From an uncultured Bacteroidota bacterium (GTDB lineage Bacteria; Bacteroidota; Bacteroidia; Flavobacteriales; Flavobacteriaceae), in contig CACKBZ010000001.1 of the NCBI GenBank assembly GCA_902598525.1, positions 124,001-188,000 on the forward strand: a stretch of 64,000 nt of DNA, written 5' to 3'. Under the pieces are notes generated by a model. The model saw nothing but the letters and a program-made list of their open reading frames with translations. It was not told the DNA's origin and searched no databases. Positions 1 to 10,157 of the stretch are shown here, one piece after another (position 1 is the stretch's first letter; each line of letters begins with the position of its first letter). A program made the translations under genes and the position numbers.

Positions 1-578
1 TGATTTATAAATTCTAAGATTTCATCTACGCCTTTATTATCCATAGCCGAGGTAACAAAAGTTTCAGGTAAAACCTCCCAATGACTAACCAGTGAATCTT
101 TATAAAGTTTAATTTTTTCATGTAGTATATCTGATTTAATCTTATCAGATTTTGTAAAAATAATAACAAATGGACACATCATACTATTAAGATATTTCAT
201 GAATTCAAGATCAATCTTTTGGAGTTTGTGCCTGCTGTCAATTAATAGAAAGGTAAACAAAAGTTGTTTCCTAGTTTTAAAATAACTTTTGTGAATTAAT
301 TTAATTTCTTTTATTATTTGTTTTGAAGTTCGTGCATATCCATATCCTGGAAGATCCACTAAGTAAAATTTGTCATTAATCTTAAAATGATTAATTAAAA
401 TAGTTTTTCCAGGTTTTGAAGATGTTTTTGCAATTGATTTTTTATTTAGTAAAGTATTGATCAACGAGGACTTTCCAACATTGGATCTTCCTACTAGTGC
501 AAATTCAGGTAAATTTCCCTTTGGACATTCGCTAATTTTACTACTACTTTTTTCAAATACTGACTTAATAATTTTCAT
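1..578 (-). CDS. engB: Ribosome biogenesis GTPase EngB (YihA/YsxC), C-terminus cut off by window edge
   Basis: TRAFAC-class GTPase that assists late assembly of the large ribosomal subunit in the cytoplasm. The 192 codons visible begin at the ATG at 576-578 and run off the left edge without a stop. Seen: G1/P-loop GRSNVGKS at residues 30-37, the G3 motif DLPGYGYA, the G4 motif TKSDK and a G5-like TSA, in the order and spacing of the EngB family. About the last 10 residues are missing. It lies 11 bp downstream of the alpha/beta hydrolase gene on the same strand, so the two are probably co-transcribed. The identification is secure; only the end is unknown. Confidence 0.95.
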   Translation of the reverse strand, partial: MKIIKSVFEKSSSKISECPKGNLPEFALVGRSNVGKSSLINTLLNKKSIAKTSSKPGKTILINHFKINDKFYLVDLPGYGYARTSKQIIKEIKLIHKSYFKTRKQLLFTFLLIDSRHKLQKIDLEFMKYLNSMMCPFVIIFTKSDKIKSDILHEKIKLYKDSLVSHWEVLPETFVTSAMDNKGVDEILEFIN

Positions 579-589
579 AATCAAAAAGA

Positions 590-1360
590 TTATAATTTAT
601 TTTTAGAAAGCCAATCTTCCATAATTTTATTGAAGTCATTCGGATGTTCCATCATTGGAGCGTGTCCACATTTATCGATCCAAGATAAATCTGAATTTGG
701 AAGAAGTTTATTAAAATCTTTTGCAACATTAGGTGGTGTTACAGTGTCTTGTTTGCCCCAAATAATCAATGTCTTAGTATTCATTTTTGGTAGATCATTT
801 GCCATATTATGTCTAATAGCACTTTTGGCGAGAGATAAAGTTTTTACTAATTTTTCTCTGTTATTTACACTTGCAAAGACATCATCAACAATTTCTTTTG
901 TTGCGATCTTTGGATCATAAAAAACCTCTTCAGTCTTAGTTTTTATATATTCATAATTCCCTCTTTTAGGGTACCCGTCTCCAATCATAGACTTTTCATA
1001 TAACCCTGAGCTGCCAGTTATTATCAAACCGCTCACAAGTTCAGGATAATCCCTAGCAAATAGTAATGCCACGTGACCTCCTAATGAATTACCTAATAAA
1101 ACTACATCTTTTAAATTTTTATACTGAACAAACTCAAAAACAAACTTGGAAAAAGCAGCAACATTTGTTTTTAATATGGGAGTAGAATCAACAGGAAGTT
1201 CAGGGATTATAACTTTATGCTCAGCACTTGGAAAATAGTCATATACTCCTTTAAAATTACTTAAACCTCCCATAAGACCATGTAATATTATGATTGGTCT
1301 TCCCTCACCATTTTCAATGTAGTTAAAGCCACCTTCGTTAATTAATTCTGTCTCCATCAA
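590..1360 (-). CDS. Alpha/beta-fold hydrolase
   Basis: 256-residue single-domain alpha/beta hydrolase, probably cytoplasmic because no signal peptide is present. The catalytic triad can be read directly: nucleophile elbow G-N-S-L-G-G with Ser92, acid Asp205 in WGKQDTVTPP, and His233 in CGHAP. The oxyanion-hole motif HGLMGG is at residues 27-32. The overall pattern resembles BioH/MhpC-like esterases and C-C hydrolases, but the substrate cannot be deduced. It is the first gene of a leftward unit with engB, divergent from mraZ, and a -7-like element lies about 60 bp upstream at 1421-1428. Two consecutive ATG codons (Met-Met) leave the start ambiguous by one residue. Confidence 0.85.
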   Translation of the reverse strand: MMETELINEGGFNYIENGEGRPIIILHGLMGGLSNFKGVYDYFPSAEHKVIIPELPVDSTPILKTNVAAFSKFVFEFVQYKNLKDVVLLGNSLGGHVALLFARDYPELVSGLIITGSSGLYEKSMIGDGYPKRGNYEYIKTKTEEVFYDPKIATKEIVDDVFASVNNREKLVKTLSLAKSAIRHNMANDLPKMNTKTLIIWGKQDTVTPPNVAKDFNKLLPNSDLSWIDKCGHAPMMEHPNDFNKIMEDWLSKNKL

Positions 1361-1420
1361 TAAATACTGTATTTAAATTTTTTAACTAAATGATTAATGA
1401 AAAAACTTAATGATTTAGCA

Positions 1421-1428
1421 CAAATATA
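1421..1428 (-). promoter_or_regulatory. Bacteroidota -7 element upstream of the hydrolase-engB unit
   Basis: The minus strand reads TATATTTG, an exact match to the Bacteroidota consensus TAnnTTTG. It lies 60 bases before the hydrolase start codon. No TTTG (-33) is seen at the usual 19-21 bp spacing, so this is a motif-only call. Confidence 0.45.
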
Positions 1429-1510
1429 TACATAAAGAATAACCTATTTTTTGTCCATCTTAATTAATTGTAAATCAGGATAATAAAGGAAAAAAAAATA
1501 ATTTATTAAC

Positions 1511-1540
1511 AAAGTGGTAAAAAGTGGTAAAAAGTGGTAA
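1511..1540 (+). promoter_or_regulatory. MraZ operator: three perfect 10-bp direct repeats
   Basis: Three identical, head-to-tail copies of AAAGTGGTAA occupy 1511-1540, one DNA helical turn apart, 34 bp before the mraZ start. Known MraZ sites are short G-rich repeats with about 10-bp period upstream of the dcw operon: TGGGN boxes in enterobacteria and AAAGTG[T/G]N3 boxes in mollicutes. The repeats here fit the second form exactly. They end 8 bp before a -7 element at 1549-1556, so they cover the -33 region. A bound MraZ oligomer would be expected to block or modulate its own promoter. Confidence 0.85.
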
Positions 1541-1548
1541 AATAATTT

Positions 1549-1556
1549 TATATTTG
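1549..1556 (+). promoter_or_regulatory. -7 promoter element of the mraZ/dcw operon
   Basis: TATATTTG matches TAnnTTTG exactly and lies 17 bases before the mraZ ATG, predicting a short leader of roughly 10 nt. The -33 position falls inside the MraZ repeats and has no TTTG, which suits a regulated promoter. This is inferred from motif and position only. Confidence 0.6.
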
Positions 1557-1573
1557 AGTAAATCAACCAATTA

Positions 1574-2029
1574 ATGCAACACTTTGTTGGAACATTTGAA
1601 TGTAAAGCAGATGATAAAGGAAGAATAATGCTTCCTATGTCACTTAAAAAACAGTTGTCTGATAAACTTAAAAATGGTTTTGTAATAAAGAGAGCTGTAT
1701 TTAATCAGTGCTTAGAACTCTATCCTATTAAAGAATGGGATAGCTTAATGGAAAGAATAAATAACCTTAACAGGTTTAATAAGAAAAATATAGATTTTAT
1801 TCGAAGATTTACAGCTGGTGTTAGACAGATTGATATAGATATTTCTGGAAGAATTTTAATTCCAAAGGATTTAATAAATCATGCAAAAATTAAAAAAGAA
1901 GTAGTTGTATCCTCGGCAGTAAATATTCTTGAAATATGGGATAAAACATATTATGAAAATGCTATTGATGATGCAAAGTTTGATTTTGGAAATTTAGCTG
2001 AAGAAGTAATGGGGGATAAAGATGAGTAA
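1574..2029 (+). CDS. mraZ: Transcriptional regulator MraZ
   Basis: 151-residue DNA-binding regulator that heads the division and cell wall (dcw) cluster. It has two tandem SpoVT/AbrB-like half-domains, roughly residues 7-55 (with the motif CKADDKGRIMLP) and 80-125 (with DISGRILIP). Proteins of this family form ring-like oligomers that bind direct repeats upstream of their own gene. Three perfect repeats stand 34 bp upstream, so autoregulation is very likely. The stop overlaps the rsmH start by 8 bp. Length and motif order are normal for the family. Confidence 0.97.
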   Translation: MQHFVGTFECKADDKGRIMLPMSLKKQLSDKLKNGFVIKRAVFNQCLELYPIKEWDSLMERINNLNRFNKKNIDFIRRFTAGVRQIDIDISGRILIPKDLINHAKIKKEVVVSSAVNILEIWDKTYYENAIDDAKFDFGNLAEEVMGDKDE

Positions 2030-2924
2030 ATCATATCATATTCCGGTTTTATTGAAAGAGTCTATCAAAGGACTAAATATTATACCTGATGGTGTTTATG
2101 TTGATGCAACTTTTGGTGGTGGAGGACATACTAAAGAGATTTTAAACCACCTTAACTCATCTGGTAAGGTTATAGCATTTGATCAAGATGCTGATTCAAT
2201 AGAAAATCAAATCGATGATAAACGTCTAAAGCTCATAAAATCAAACTTCAAATACTTAACTAACCACCTTAATTATCTACAAATTAATAAAATAGATGGC
2301 CTTCTTGCGGATTTTGGAATTTCATCATATCAAATTGATACTGAAATAAGAGGATTTTCTATAAGATTTGACTCAGAACTTGATATGAGAATGAATAAGG
2401 ATCAAAAAAAGGAAGCAAAACAAATATTAAATAATTATAGTAGTGATGACTTAAATTATATATTCAAAAATTTTGGTGAGCTTAATAATTATAAAAAAGT
2501 TACTCAAACAATAATCAGTCATAGGTCAAAGCAAAAAATTATTACAACTGGGGATCTAATAAATATATTAAAGCCAATATCTCCTCCCAAAAATAATAAC
2601 AAGTTTTTATCCAAAATTTTTCAAGCTATAAGAATTGAAGTTAACGATGAACTTTCTGTAATAAAAAAATTACTTGAGGCTTCATCACAATACTTAAACA
2701 AAGGAGGAAGGCTTGTTTGTATTTCATATCATTCTCTAGAAGATAGACTAGTAAAAAGATATATTCAAAATGGAAGTTTTAATCAACAAGTAGAAAGTGA
2801 TATATATGGAAATAAAAACACTTATTTCAGGAAGATAGGTAAAATAGTTACCCCATCTGAATATGAATTAAATAAAAATAAAAGATCAAGAAGTGCTAAG
2901 CTCAGAATTGCTGAAAAAATATGA
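2022..2924 (+). CDS. rsmH: 16S rRNA (cytosine(1402)-N(4))-methyltransferase RsmH
   Basis: 300-residue SAM-dependent methyltransferase (MraW family) that modifies C1402 in the decoding centre of 16S rRNA. The SAM-binding motif VDATFGGGGHTKEIL is near residues 27-41, and the family signatures DGLLADFGISSYQ and ISYHSLEDRLVKRY are present. Length is normal. It overlaps mraZ by 8 bp and ftsL by 4 bp, so it is translationally tied to both. The second position in dcw is conserved across bacteria. Confidence 0.97.
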   Translation: MSKSYHIPVLLKESIKGLNIIPDGVYVDATFGGGGHTKEILNHLNSSGKVIAFDQDADSIENQIDDKRLKLIKSNFKYLTNHLNYLQINKIDGLLADFGISSYQIDTEIRGFSIRFDSELDMRMNKDQKKEAKQILNNYSSDDLNYIFKNFGELNNYKKVTQTIISHRSKQKIITTGDLINILKPISPPKNNNKFLSKIFQAIRIEVNDELSVIKKLLEASSQYLNKGGRLVCISYHSLEDRLVKRYIQNGSFNQQVESDIYGNKNTYFRKIGKIVTPSEYELNKNKRSRSAKLRIAEKI

Positions 2925-3229
2925 AAAATTTTCTATCGTTTATAAATATTGATTTCCTATCAGGTAAAGACTCCAGAAAAAATTGGAAAATGTTAATGTT
3001 TATTTCAGTTTTAATTATGATAACTATTTATAGTAGTCACAGTGCTGATCAAAAGGTCTTTAAAATATCTGAGTTAAGTAAAGAAGTAAATAACTTAAAC
3101 AACGTATCAGTGTCAACTAAAATTGACTTAATGAATGTAAAAATGGAGTCCAAGGTAACTTCTAAATTAAATAGTCAAGATTTGTATCCTTCTAACAACC
3201 CACCAGTAAAAATTATAATAATAGACTAA
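2921..3229 (+). CDS. ftsL: FtsL-like cell division membrane protein
   Basis: 102-residue single-pass protein. It has a short cytoplasmic part (1-21), one transmembrane helix (about 22-38) and a periplasmic part that looks helical or coiled-coil. This is the FtsL topology expected of a bridge in the FtsQ-FtsL-FtsB divisome subcomplex. Sequence conservation in FtsL is low, so the call depends mainly on topology, size and position between rsmH and ftsI. It overlaps rsmH by 4 bp and ends one base before ftsI. No FtsB candidate is next to it. Confidence 0.8.
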   Translation: MKNFLSFINIDFLSGKDSRKNWKMLMFISVLIMITIYSSHSADQKVFKISELSKEVNNLNNVSVSTKIDLMNVKMESKVTSKLNSQDLYPSNNPPVKIIIID

Positions 3230-3230
3230 T

Positions 3231-5015
3231 ATGAAAAAATCTGATAAAAGAATTGTTAACAGAATGAACATAGTGTTCTTCTTAATTCTTTTGTTTTCTT
3301 TTTTTGTTATTGGAAAGATATTCTACATTCAAAATACTCATGAGCAAGATCCCTCAGTATTAATTGAAACTATTAAAAATGTTGAAGTAGAGTCATCAAG
3401 GGGAAATATATATTCTGAAAATGGCGATTTAATAGTATCAACTGTTACCAGGTACGAGTTGAGATGGGACTCAAAAATAGCAAGTCAAAATCTTTATAAT
3501 TCATCTATAGATGACTTGTCAATTAATTTATCAAATTTTTTCAATAAAGAAAAAAACTATTTTAAAGATTATCTAAATAAGGCTAGAGTCAACAATAATA
3601 GATATTTATTAATTGGAAGAGACCTCTCCATTAAAGATGTGAATCTTATTAAATCTTTTCCAATTTTTAATCAAGGTTTATATAAAGGAGGTTTAATTAT
3701 TAAAGAGAATCATTCTAGACAAAGTCATCTAGGTAAAGTAGCTGAAAGAACAATTGGATACGAAAAAGTTGATAAATCTGGAAATTACATTAGAGTTGGT
3801 TTAGAAGGAGCATACTCTGAGTTTTTATCTGGTAAAACTGGATTAAGACTAATGCAAAAAATTGCTGATGGACAGTGGAAGCCAATGACTTCTTATTATG
3901 AAAGGGATCCAGTTCCTGGTTACGATATTCATACAACTATAGATACTGAAATACAGGATATTGTTCACCATGAACTGCTATTTCAGTTAGAAAATTTTGA
4001 GGCTGATCATGGAACAATGATTGTAATGGAAACTAAAACAGGTAAAATTAAAGCTATATCTAATCTTGGAGTAAACCAAGATGGTAAATATTATGAAAGA
4101 TTAAATTATGCTGTTGGTGAAAGTCATGAGCCAGGATCTACATTTAAAGTAATGACTATGATTGCTGCTTTAGAGGACGGATTAATAAAACCTACTGATT
4201 CAGTTGATACAGAGAATGGAATCTTAAAATTTTATAACAAATATGAAGTAAAAGATTCAAATCGAAGTGGTTATGGGAAGATTACAGCTGCAAAAGCATT
4301 TGAAGTATCATCTAACACTGGAATGGTAAAACTAATTTATGATAATTATAAAGATAATCCTGAAAGGATTGTTGATAGACTTATTAATATGAAAATTGAT
4401 AGAAAAATTGGAGTGGATATTCAAGGTGAAGGTGAACCAAAGATCCCACATCCATCAGATGAGACCTGGAACGGAATATCTCTTCCATGGATGGCTTTTG
4501 GTTATGGTGTTAGTTTAACACCGTTGCAACAACTTACTTTCTATAATGCCGTAGCTAATAATGGAGAAATGGTTAAACCAAGTTTCATAAATAGTATCGG
4601 ATCAATTGGAGAAAAACCAATTTTTCAAATAGATAGAGAAATTATAATGCCGTCAATTTCTTCAAAGCAGACATTGAGCTCAGTTAAGAAAATGTTGCTA
4701 AATGTAGTTGAAAAACCATGGGGAACAGCAAATAATATTTATGATGAAAAACTTAAAATTGCAGGTAAAACAGGAACAGCTCAAGTTGATTATACTTCAG
4801 AGGAAACACAGTATGTATCTAGCTTTGTTGGTTATTTTCCAGCAGATGAACCTATTTATTCATCAATCGTTGTAATTCATAAACCAAATAAATCCAAAGG
4901 CTATTATGGTGGAACAGTAGCGGCTCCCGTATTTAAAAAAGTGGCTAAAAAAATTATGAATAATATTCCAACAGAAATTGAGATTAACATTAACAAACTT
5001 GCTGAAGTATTTTGA
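3231..5015 (+). CDS. ftsI: Septal peptidoglycan transpeptidase FtsI (PBP3)
   Basis: 594-residue class B penicillin-binding protein that cross-links septal peptidoglycan in the periplasm with FtsW. It has an N-terminal membrane anchor (about 12-33), a dimerisation/pedestal domain (about 50-220) and a transpeptidase domain with S303-T-F-K306 (nucleophile Ser303), S360-S-N362 and K513-T-G515. The protein stops about 80 residues after KTG. Many flavobacterial homologues carry a C-terminal PASTA domain, and none is visible here. The gene is one base after ftsL and its TGA overlaps the TTG start of murE. Confidence 0.96.
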   Translation: MKKSDKRIVNRMNIVFFLILLFSFFVIGKIFYIQNTHEQDPSVLIETIKNVEVESSRGNIYSENGDLIVSTVTRYELRWDSKIASQNLYNSSIDDLSINLSNFFNKEKNYFKDYLNKARVNNNRYLLIGRDLSIKDVNLIKSFPIFNQGLYKGGLIIKENHSRQSHLGKVAERTIGYEKVDKSGNYIRVGLEGAYSEFLSGKTGLRLMQKIADGQWKPMTSYYERDPVPGYDIHTTIDTEIQDIVHHELLFQLENFEADHGTMIVMETKTGKIKAISNLGVNQDGKYYERLNYAVGESHEPGSTFKVMTMIAALEDGLIKPTDSVDTENGILKFYNKYEVKDSNRSGYGKITAAKAFEVSSNTGMVKLIYDNYKDNPERIVDRLINMKIDRKIGVDIQGEGEPKIPHPSDETWNGISLPWMAFGYGVSLTPLQQLTFYNAVANNGEMVKPSFINSIGSIGEKPIFQIDREIIMPSISSKQTLSSVKKMLLNVVEKPWGTANNIYDEKLKIAGKTGTAQVDYTSEETQYVSSFVGYFPADEPIYSSIVVIHKPNKSKGYYGGTVAAPVFKKVAKKIMNNIPTEIEININKLAEVF

Positions 5016-6469
5016 AAGAATTAAAAGAAATATTATTTGGAGTAAATATTGATTCAGTATATGGTGACACTAATGTAAGTATATCTTCAATTTCTTCTGA
5101 TTCAAGAAAGATTAAACAAAATAGTATTTTCATTGCTATAAAGGGATATGACTTAGATGGCCATGATTATATAGACCAATCAATAAATAATGGTGCAACA
5201 GTGGTTGTTTGTGAAACACTTCCAAAAAAAATCAATGAACATAATATTATATTTATTACGGTTAAATGTTCAAAAACAGCTCTCTACACAATTTCTTCCA
5301 ATTTTTACGATAATCCTTCGTCAAAAATAGATTTAATAGGAGTAACAGGAACTAACGGAAAAACAACTATAACATCTTTGCTGTATAAACTTTTCAATAA
5401 CCAAGGTATTAAATCTGGTCTAATATCAACCATAAATATTGAATATGAAGAATTTACTGAAAATTCAAAAAATACAACTCCTGATCCTATTTTATTAAAT
5501 CATCATCTTAGCGAAATGGTAAGAAGGAATATAAAAGTATGTTTTGTTGAAGTTTCATCTCATGGAATTAAACAAAAGAGAGTTTTTGGTAAAGATTTTA
5601 AAGGAATTGTTTTTACAAACTTAACACATGATCATATTGACTATCATAAGACATTTCAAGATTATAGAGATACTAAAAAAGAGGTGTTTGATACTCTTGA
5701 TAAAAATTCTTTTGCACTAATCAATATTGATGACAGGAATGGGAAATTTATGACTCAAAATTCATCTGCTAGAGTTTATACATATTCTATTAAAACTAAG
5801 TCAAATTTTTCATGTAGAATAGTTGAACAACAACTTAATGGAATGTTGTTAAATATTGAAAATAGTGAAATATGGACAAAACTAATAGGAGAGTTTAATG
5901 CTTATAACGTATTAGCAATTTACTCAATTGGTAAAATTTATGAGATAGATTCATTAAATCTTTTAACTAACATCAGTGAACTTAACAGTGTCCAGGGAAG
6001 ACTTCAATCATTTCTTTCAAATAGTAAGGTAACAGTAATAATTGATTATGCTCATACACCAGATGCAGTTGAAAATGTATTATCTACAATTAATAAGATT
6101 AAAAAATCCAATCAAAACCTAATAACAGTAATTGGATGTGGTGGAGATCGAGATCGAGCTAAAAGGTCAATGATTGGAAAGATATGTTCAGACCTTAGCT
6201 ATAAAGTAATTTTTACATCTGATAATCCAAGATCAGAGAATCCAGAATCAATAATTGAGGATATAGTTTCAGGAGTATCAAACTACAATAATAATAAAAT
6301 CTTAGTTGAGGTAGAAAGATCAAAGGCAATTGAGGAAGCAAGAAAAAATAGTGCAGAGGGAGACATAGTTCTTATTGCAGGAAAAGGACATGAAGACTAT
6401 CAAATATTTAAAAATAAAGTAATCAAATTTGATGATTTTAAAATAGCTCAAAAAATTTTTAATAAGTAA
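5012..6469 (+). CDS. murE: UDP-MurNAc-L-Ala-D-Glu:meso-diaminopimelate ligase MurE
   Basis: 485-residue cytoplasmic Mur ligase that adds the third amino acid of the peptidoglycan stem. The ATP loop GTNGKTT is at 113-119, the Mur signature YAHTPDA near 346, and the specificity motif DNPR at 404-407. DNPR is the hallmark of the meso-diaminopimelate enzyme; lysine-adding forms differ there. The start is TTG at 5012, overlapping the ftsI stop by 4 bp, and no in-frame ATG lies close by. Diaminopimelate use agrees with lysA further along the window. Confidence 0.96.
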   Translation: MKELKEILFGVNIDSVYGDTNVSISSISSDSRKIKQNSIFIAIKGYDLDGHDYIDQSINNGATVVVCETLPKKINEHNIIFITVKCSKTALYTISSNFYDNPSSKIDLIGVTGTNGKTTITSLLYKLFNNQGIKSGLISTINIEYEEFTENSKNTTPDPILLNHHLSEMVRRNIKVCFVEVSSHGIKQKRVFGKDFKGIVFTNLTHDHIDYHKTFQDYRDTKKEVFDTLDKNSFALINIDDRNGKFMTQNSSARVYTYSIKTKSNFSCRIVEQQLNGMLLNIENSEIWTKLIGEFNAYNVLAIYSIGKIYEIDSLNLLTNISELNSVQGRLQSFLSNSKVTVIIDYAHTPDAVENVLSTINKIKKSNQNLITVIGCGGDRDRAKRSMIGKICSDLSYKVIFTSDNPRSENPESIIEDIVSGVSNYNNNKILVEVERSKAIEEARKNSAEGDIVLIAGKGHEDYQIFKNKVIKFDDFKIAQKIFNK

Positions 6470-6471
6470 GT

Positions 6472-7683
6472 ATGTTATATTATCTATTTGAATTTCTGGA
6501 AACTAATTATAAAATCCCTGGTGCGGGTCTATTTAGTTTTTTATCATTTAGGGCAGCATTTTCTGTTGTTTTATCATTAATAATATCAATAGTTTTTGGT
6601 AAGAAAATAATTAATTATTTGAGAAGAAAACAAATAGGAGAAAATATAAGAAAATTAGGTTTAGAAGGAGAAGAAAACAAATCTGGGACACCAACTATGG
6701 GTGGTTTAATAATAATTATCGCAACAATAATACCGGTATTGTTAATGTCTAATCTAGAAAATATTTATATACGAATATTAATAATATCAACAATTATACT
6801 AGGAATTATAGGTTTTATTGATGATTACATAAAGGTATTTAGGAAAGATAAAAAGGGACTGAAAGGAAAATTCAAAATTACAGGTCAAGCTATTTTAGGA
6901 ATTTTTGTTGGAATTATGTTACTGACAAGTAATGATATAACTATAGTTGATTTTTCCTCTATAAATGATATCAATAGTATTGAAAATTTTCAATCTAATG
7001 AGATAAAATCATTTAAGACAACAACTCCTTTCTTTAAAGATAATGAGCTAGACTATGCCCTTATATCTAATGCTATTTTTAAAAATGAAAATATGTTATG
7101 GCTAATTCTTATACCAATAATAATATTTATAGTAACTGCAGTTTCAAATTCTAATAATCTGACAGATGGTTTAGATGGACTTTCAGCTGGAACTTCTGCA
7201 ATTATTGTATTCACTCTTGGAGTCTTCGCATGGACTTCCGGTAATATAATTTTTTCAGATTATTTAAATATTATGTATATACCAAGAGTAGGAGAAATTA
7301 CAATCTTTATAGCTTCTCTTTTAGGTTCCCTAGTAGGATTCCTTTGGTATAACACATATCCAGCTTCAATTTTTATGGGTGACACAGGGAGTCTTACTGT
7401 TGGAGGATTAATTGCAGTCATTTCAATATTAATAAGAAAAGAATTAATGATTCCTCTTCTTTGTGGTGTATTCTTAATTGAAGCTCTTTCAGTGATTTTA
7501 CAAGTAGGATACTTTAAAATAACTAAAAAAAGATTAGGTATAGGTAAAAGAATTTTCCTCATGTCTCCAATTCATCATCATTATCAAAAAGCAGGATATC
7601 ATGAAAGTAAGATTGTCTCAAGATTTTGGATAATCGGAATTTTCTTAGCCATATTAACAATATTAACACTTAAGATCAGATGA
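6472..7683 (+). CDS. mraY: Phospho-N-acetylmuramoyl-pentapeptide-transferase MraY
   Basis: 403-residue polytopic inner-membrane enzyme that makes lipid I from UDP-MurNAc-pentapeptide and undecaprenyl phosphate. Motifs seen: GTPTMGG in the first cytoplasmic loop, [13 protein letters not shown] with the catalytic Asp pair, [22 protein letters not shown] and a terminal PIHHHYQK His cluster. A non-conserved insertion of about 50 residues (around 155-205) gives the longer length typical of Bacteroidota MraY. It starts 2 bp after murE and overlaps murD by 4 bp. Confidence 0.97.
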   Translation: MLYYLFEFLETNYKIPGAGLFSFLSFRAAFSVVLSLIISIVFGKKIINYLRRKQIGENIRKLGLEGEENKSGTPTMGGLIIIIATIIPVLLMSNLENIYIRILIISTIILGIIGFIDDYIKVFRKDKKGLKGKFKITGQAILGIFVGIMLLTSNDITIVDFSSINDINSIENFQSNEIKSFKTTTPFFKDNELDYALISNAIFKNENMLWLILIPIIIFIVTAVSNSNNLTDGLDGLSAGTSAIIVFTLGVFAWTSGNIIFSDYLNIMYIPRVGEITIFIASLLGSLVGFLWYNTYPASIFMGDTGSLTVGGLIAVISILIRKELMIPLLCGVFLIEALSVILQVGYFKITKKRLGIGKRIFLMSPIHHHYQKAGYHESKIVSRFWIIGIFLAILTILTLKIR

Positions 7684-9011
7684 TAAGAAATGTAACAATA
7701 CTTGGTGCTGGAGAAAGCGGATTTGGGGCAGCAATGTTAGCTTCAAAAAAAGGGTATAATGTTTTTGTCTCAGATCATAATTGTATTGATGATAATATAA
7801 AATTACTTTTTGAAGATAACTCAATTGAATATGAGGAAAATGATCACTCTATTGATAAAATAAAATGTTCAGATTTAATAATTAAAAGTCCAGGGATACC
7901 AGATACCTCAGATTTAATCGTCAAAATTAAATCCCTCAAAATTCCGATAATCTCTGAAATTGAATTTGCCAGTAATAATTCAAATTCATTTAAAATATGT
8001 ATTACTGGTACAAATGGAAAAACTACAACTACTAATTTAATTTATAATATTCTAAAGAACGCAGGTCTTAGTGTAGGCATTGCAGGAAATGTTGGTGATA
8101 GTTTCTCCAAAATGTTGCTTTCAGGAGATAAGGACATATATGTATTAGAGATAAGTAGTTTTCAATTAGATAATATCAAAAACTTTAAACCAAATATATC
8201 AGTAATTACTAATGTGATGGAAGATCATCTAGATAGGTATGACTTCGATTTTAGTAAATACATAGATGCAAAAATGAAAATTATTTCAAATCAAGATAAC
8301 TCTGATTATTTGATCTATAACTCTGATGATAAAAAATTGACTGATGCATTAGATAATCAAAAGTCAACAGTAAAAAAAATTTCATATGGTATTAAAAATC
8401 AAAATAAAAACTTAATAAATAATAAAAAAAATATTCTGTCAAACAAAAAAAAAACAATTATGATAAACACAGAAGAACTTGCATTAAAAGGAAGACACAA
8501 TTTGCTTAATGCTATGGCCGCATTAACTGTTTCAGATTTATTAAAAATTGAAAATGAAATAATAAGAGATAGTTTATTGGGTTTTTCGGGACTCCCTCAC
8601 AGATTAGAGAATTTTCTTAAAATACAAGGGGTTAACTACATAAATGACTCTAAAGCAACTAATGTTAATGCAGCATATTTTGCTTTAGATTCCATGACTT
8701 CTCCAACTGTATGGATTGCAGGGGGAGTTGATAAAGGAAATGACTATTCTCAATTATTACCTATTGTTAGAGAAAAAGTTAAGGCAATAATATGTTTAGG
8801 AGTTGACAACACAAAATTGTTAGAAACATTTAAGCCAATATCTGAAATAATTGTAGAAACTGAGTCAATAGATGAAGCAGTTAAAATTGCAAGTAAAATT
8901 GCTGAAAAAAAGGATAATGTTCTTCTATCTCCAGCATGTGCAAGTTTTGATTTATTTGAAAGCTATGAAGACAGGGGAAACCAATTTAAGCAAGCAGTAA
9001 GAAATTTATAA
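7680..9011 (+). CDS. murD: UDP-N-acetylmuramoylalanine--D-glutamate ligase MurD
   Basis: 443-residue cytoplasmic ligase that adds D-Glu to UDP-MurNAc-L-Ala. It has an N-terminal nucleotide-binding domain ([10 protein letters not shown]), ATP loop GTNGKTT at 110-116, central motif [10 protein letters not shown] that contacts nucleotide, and C-terminal [18 protein letters not shown]. All are MurD signatures. The order mraY-murD-ftsW is the canonical dcw order. It overlaps mraY by 4 bp and abuts ftsW with no gap. Confidence 0.97.
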   Translation: MIRNVTILGAGESGFGAAMLASKKGYNVFVSDHNCIDDNIKLLFEDNSIEYEENDHSIDKIKCSDLIIKSPGIPDTSDLIVKIKSLKIPIISEIEFASNNSNSFKICITGTNGKTTTTNLIYNILKNAGLSVGIAGNVGDSFSKMLLSGDKDIYVLEISSFQLDNIKNFKPNISVITNVMEDHLDRYDFDFSKYIDAKMKIISNQDNSDYLIYNSDDKKLTDALDNQKSTVKKISYGIKNQNKNLINNKKNILSNKKKTIMINTEELALKGRHNLLNAMAALTVSDLLKIENEIIRDSLLGFSGLPHRLENFLKIQGVNYINDSKATNVNAAYFALDSMTSPTVWIAGGVDKGNDYSQLLPIVREKVKAIICLGVDNTKLLETFKPISEIIVETESIDEAVKIASKIAEKKDNVLLSPACASFDLFESYEDRGNQFKQAVRNL

Positions 9012-10157
9012 ATGAGTTTAAAAAATTTAGTTTTTGGGGATAGAGTTTTACTAGTAATTATAATATTACTTTCGTTATTCTCTTTTTTTCCAGTTTTCTC
9101 CTCCAGTTCATACTTATCATATGTTATTGATGGATCTTCACCACTATATTATTTAATTAAACATTTCATTGTATTACTTTTTGGGTTTGCATTAATGTTC
9201 TCAATAAAATTAATCCCTTATAATTTATATAAAGGAATGTCTATAATTCTAATGCCAATTGGAGTATTGCTTTTAGCTTACACATTGTCTAAAGGAACAA
9301 TAATTGCAGGTTCTGCTGCAAGCAGATGGATAGATATACCAATAGTGGGAATTAGTTTTCAAACCTCCTCATTAGCTGCAGTCATTATTGTTAGTTATGT
9401 TGCAAGGTATCTTTCAAAAGTTGATATAAAAAAAATAAAATTTAAACAAACAATTTTACCACTATGGTCTCCTGTTTTTCTCTATATTTTACTGATACTT
9501 CCATCGAATCTATCTTCAGCATTTCTTATATTTTCCTCAATAATTCTAATATTGTTTATCTCAGGATTTCCTTTTAGACATATGGTTAAAATGTTTTTGA
9601 TATTGATGCTACTTCTTTCAAGTTTTTACTTTTTAGCTAAAACTTTTCCTGATCAGTTCCCTAATAGAATTGATACATGGATTAGTAGAATTGAAAATTT
9701 TAATTCTACTCAAAACTTAGATGCGAGTTATCAGATTGAAAGAGCAAAAATGGCAATTAATAATGGAGGATTAATTGGAGTAGGAGCAGGAAAAAGTATA
9801 ATGAAAAATCACCTTCCACAAAGTAACTCAGATTTTATTTTTGCAATAATCATTGAGGAGTTTGGTATAATTGGAGGGTCTGTAATTATTCTGTTGTATG
9901 TACTTATGTTTTTTAGAATACTTATTATAACTCATAAAGCAAATGATAGGTTTGGAAAAATTCTAGTTTCAGGTTTAGGAATTTTGATTTTAATTCAAGC
10001 ATTTACTAATATCTCAGTTGCAACTCAAATAATCCCTGTAACAGGTCAAAATTTACCTTTAATAAGTAGTGGAGGTTCCTCGGCTTGGATGACATGTATA
10101 TCCCTAGGAATGATTTTAAGTGTTAGCTCTTCGATTAAAAAAAAGAAAATTGGTTAG
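9012..10157 (+). CDS. ftsW: SEDS-family septal peptidoglycan glycosyltransferase FtsW
   Basis: 381-residue multi-pass membrane protein of the SEDS family that polymerises septal glycan from lipid II together with FtsI. About ten hydrophobic segments are visible. The C-terminal signature TGQNLPLISSGGSSAW is characteristic of FtsW/RodA, and GGLIGVGAGKS lies in the preceding region. The location between murD and murG identifies it as FtsW rather than RodA. It abuts murD and overlaps murG by 8 bp when the TTG at 10150 is taken as the murG start. Confidence 0.95.
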   Translation: MSLKNLVFGDRVLLVIIILLSLFSFFPVFSSSSYLSYVIDGSSPLYYLIKHFIVLLFGFALMFSIKLIPYNLYKGMSIILMPIGVLLLAYTLSKGTIIAGSAASRWIDIPIVGISFQTSSLAAVIIVSYVARYLSKVDIKKIKFKQTILPLWSPVFLYILLILPSNLSSAFLIFSSIILILFISGFPFRHMVKMFLILMLLLSSFYFLAKTFPDQFPNRIDTWISRIENFNSTQNLDASYQIERAKMAINNGGLIGVGAGKSIMKNHLPQSNSDFIFAIIIEEFGIIGGSVIILLYVLMFFRILIITHKANDRFGKILVSGLGILILIQAFTNISVATQIIPVTGQNLPLISSGGSSAWMTCISLGMILSVSSSIKKKKIG

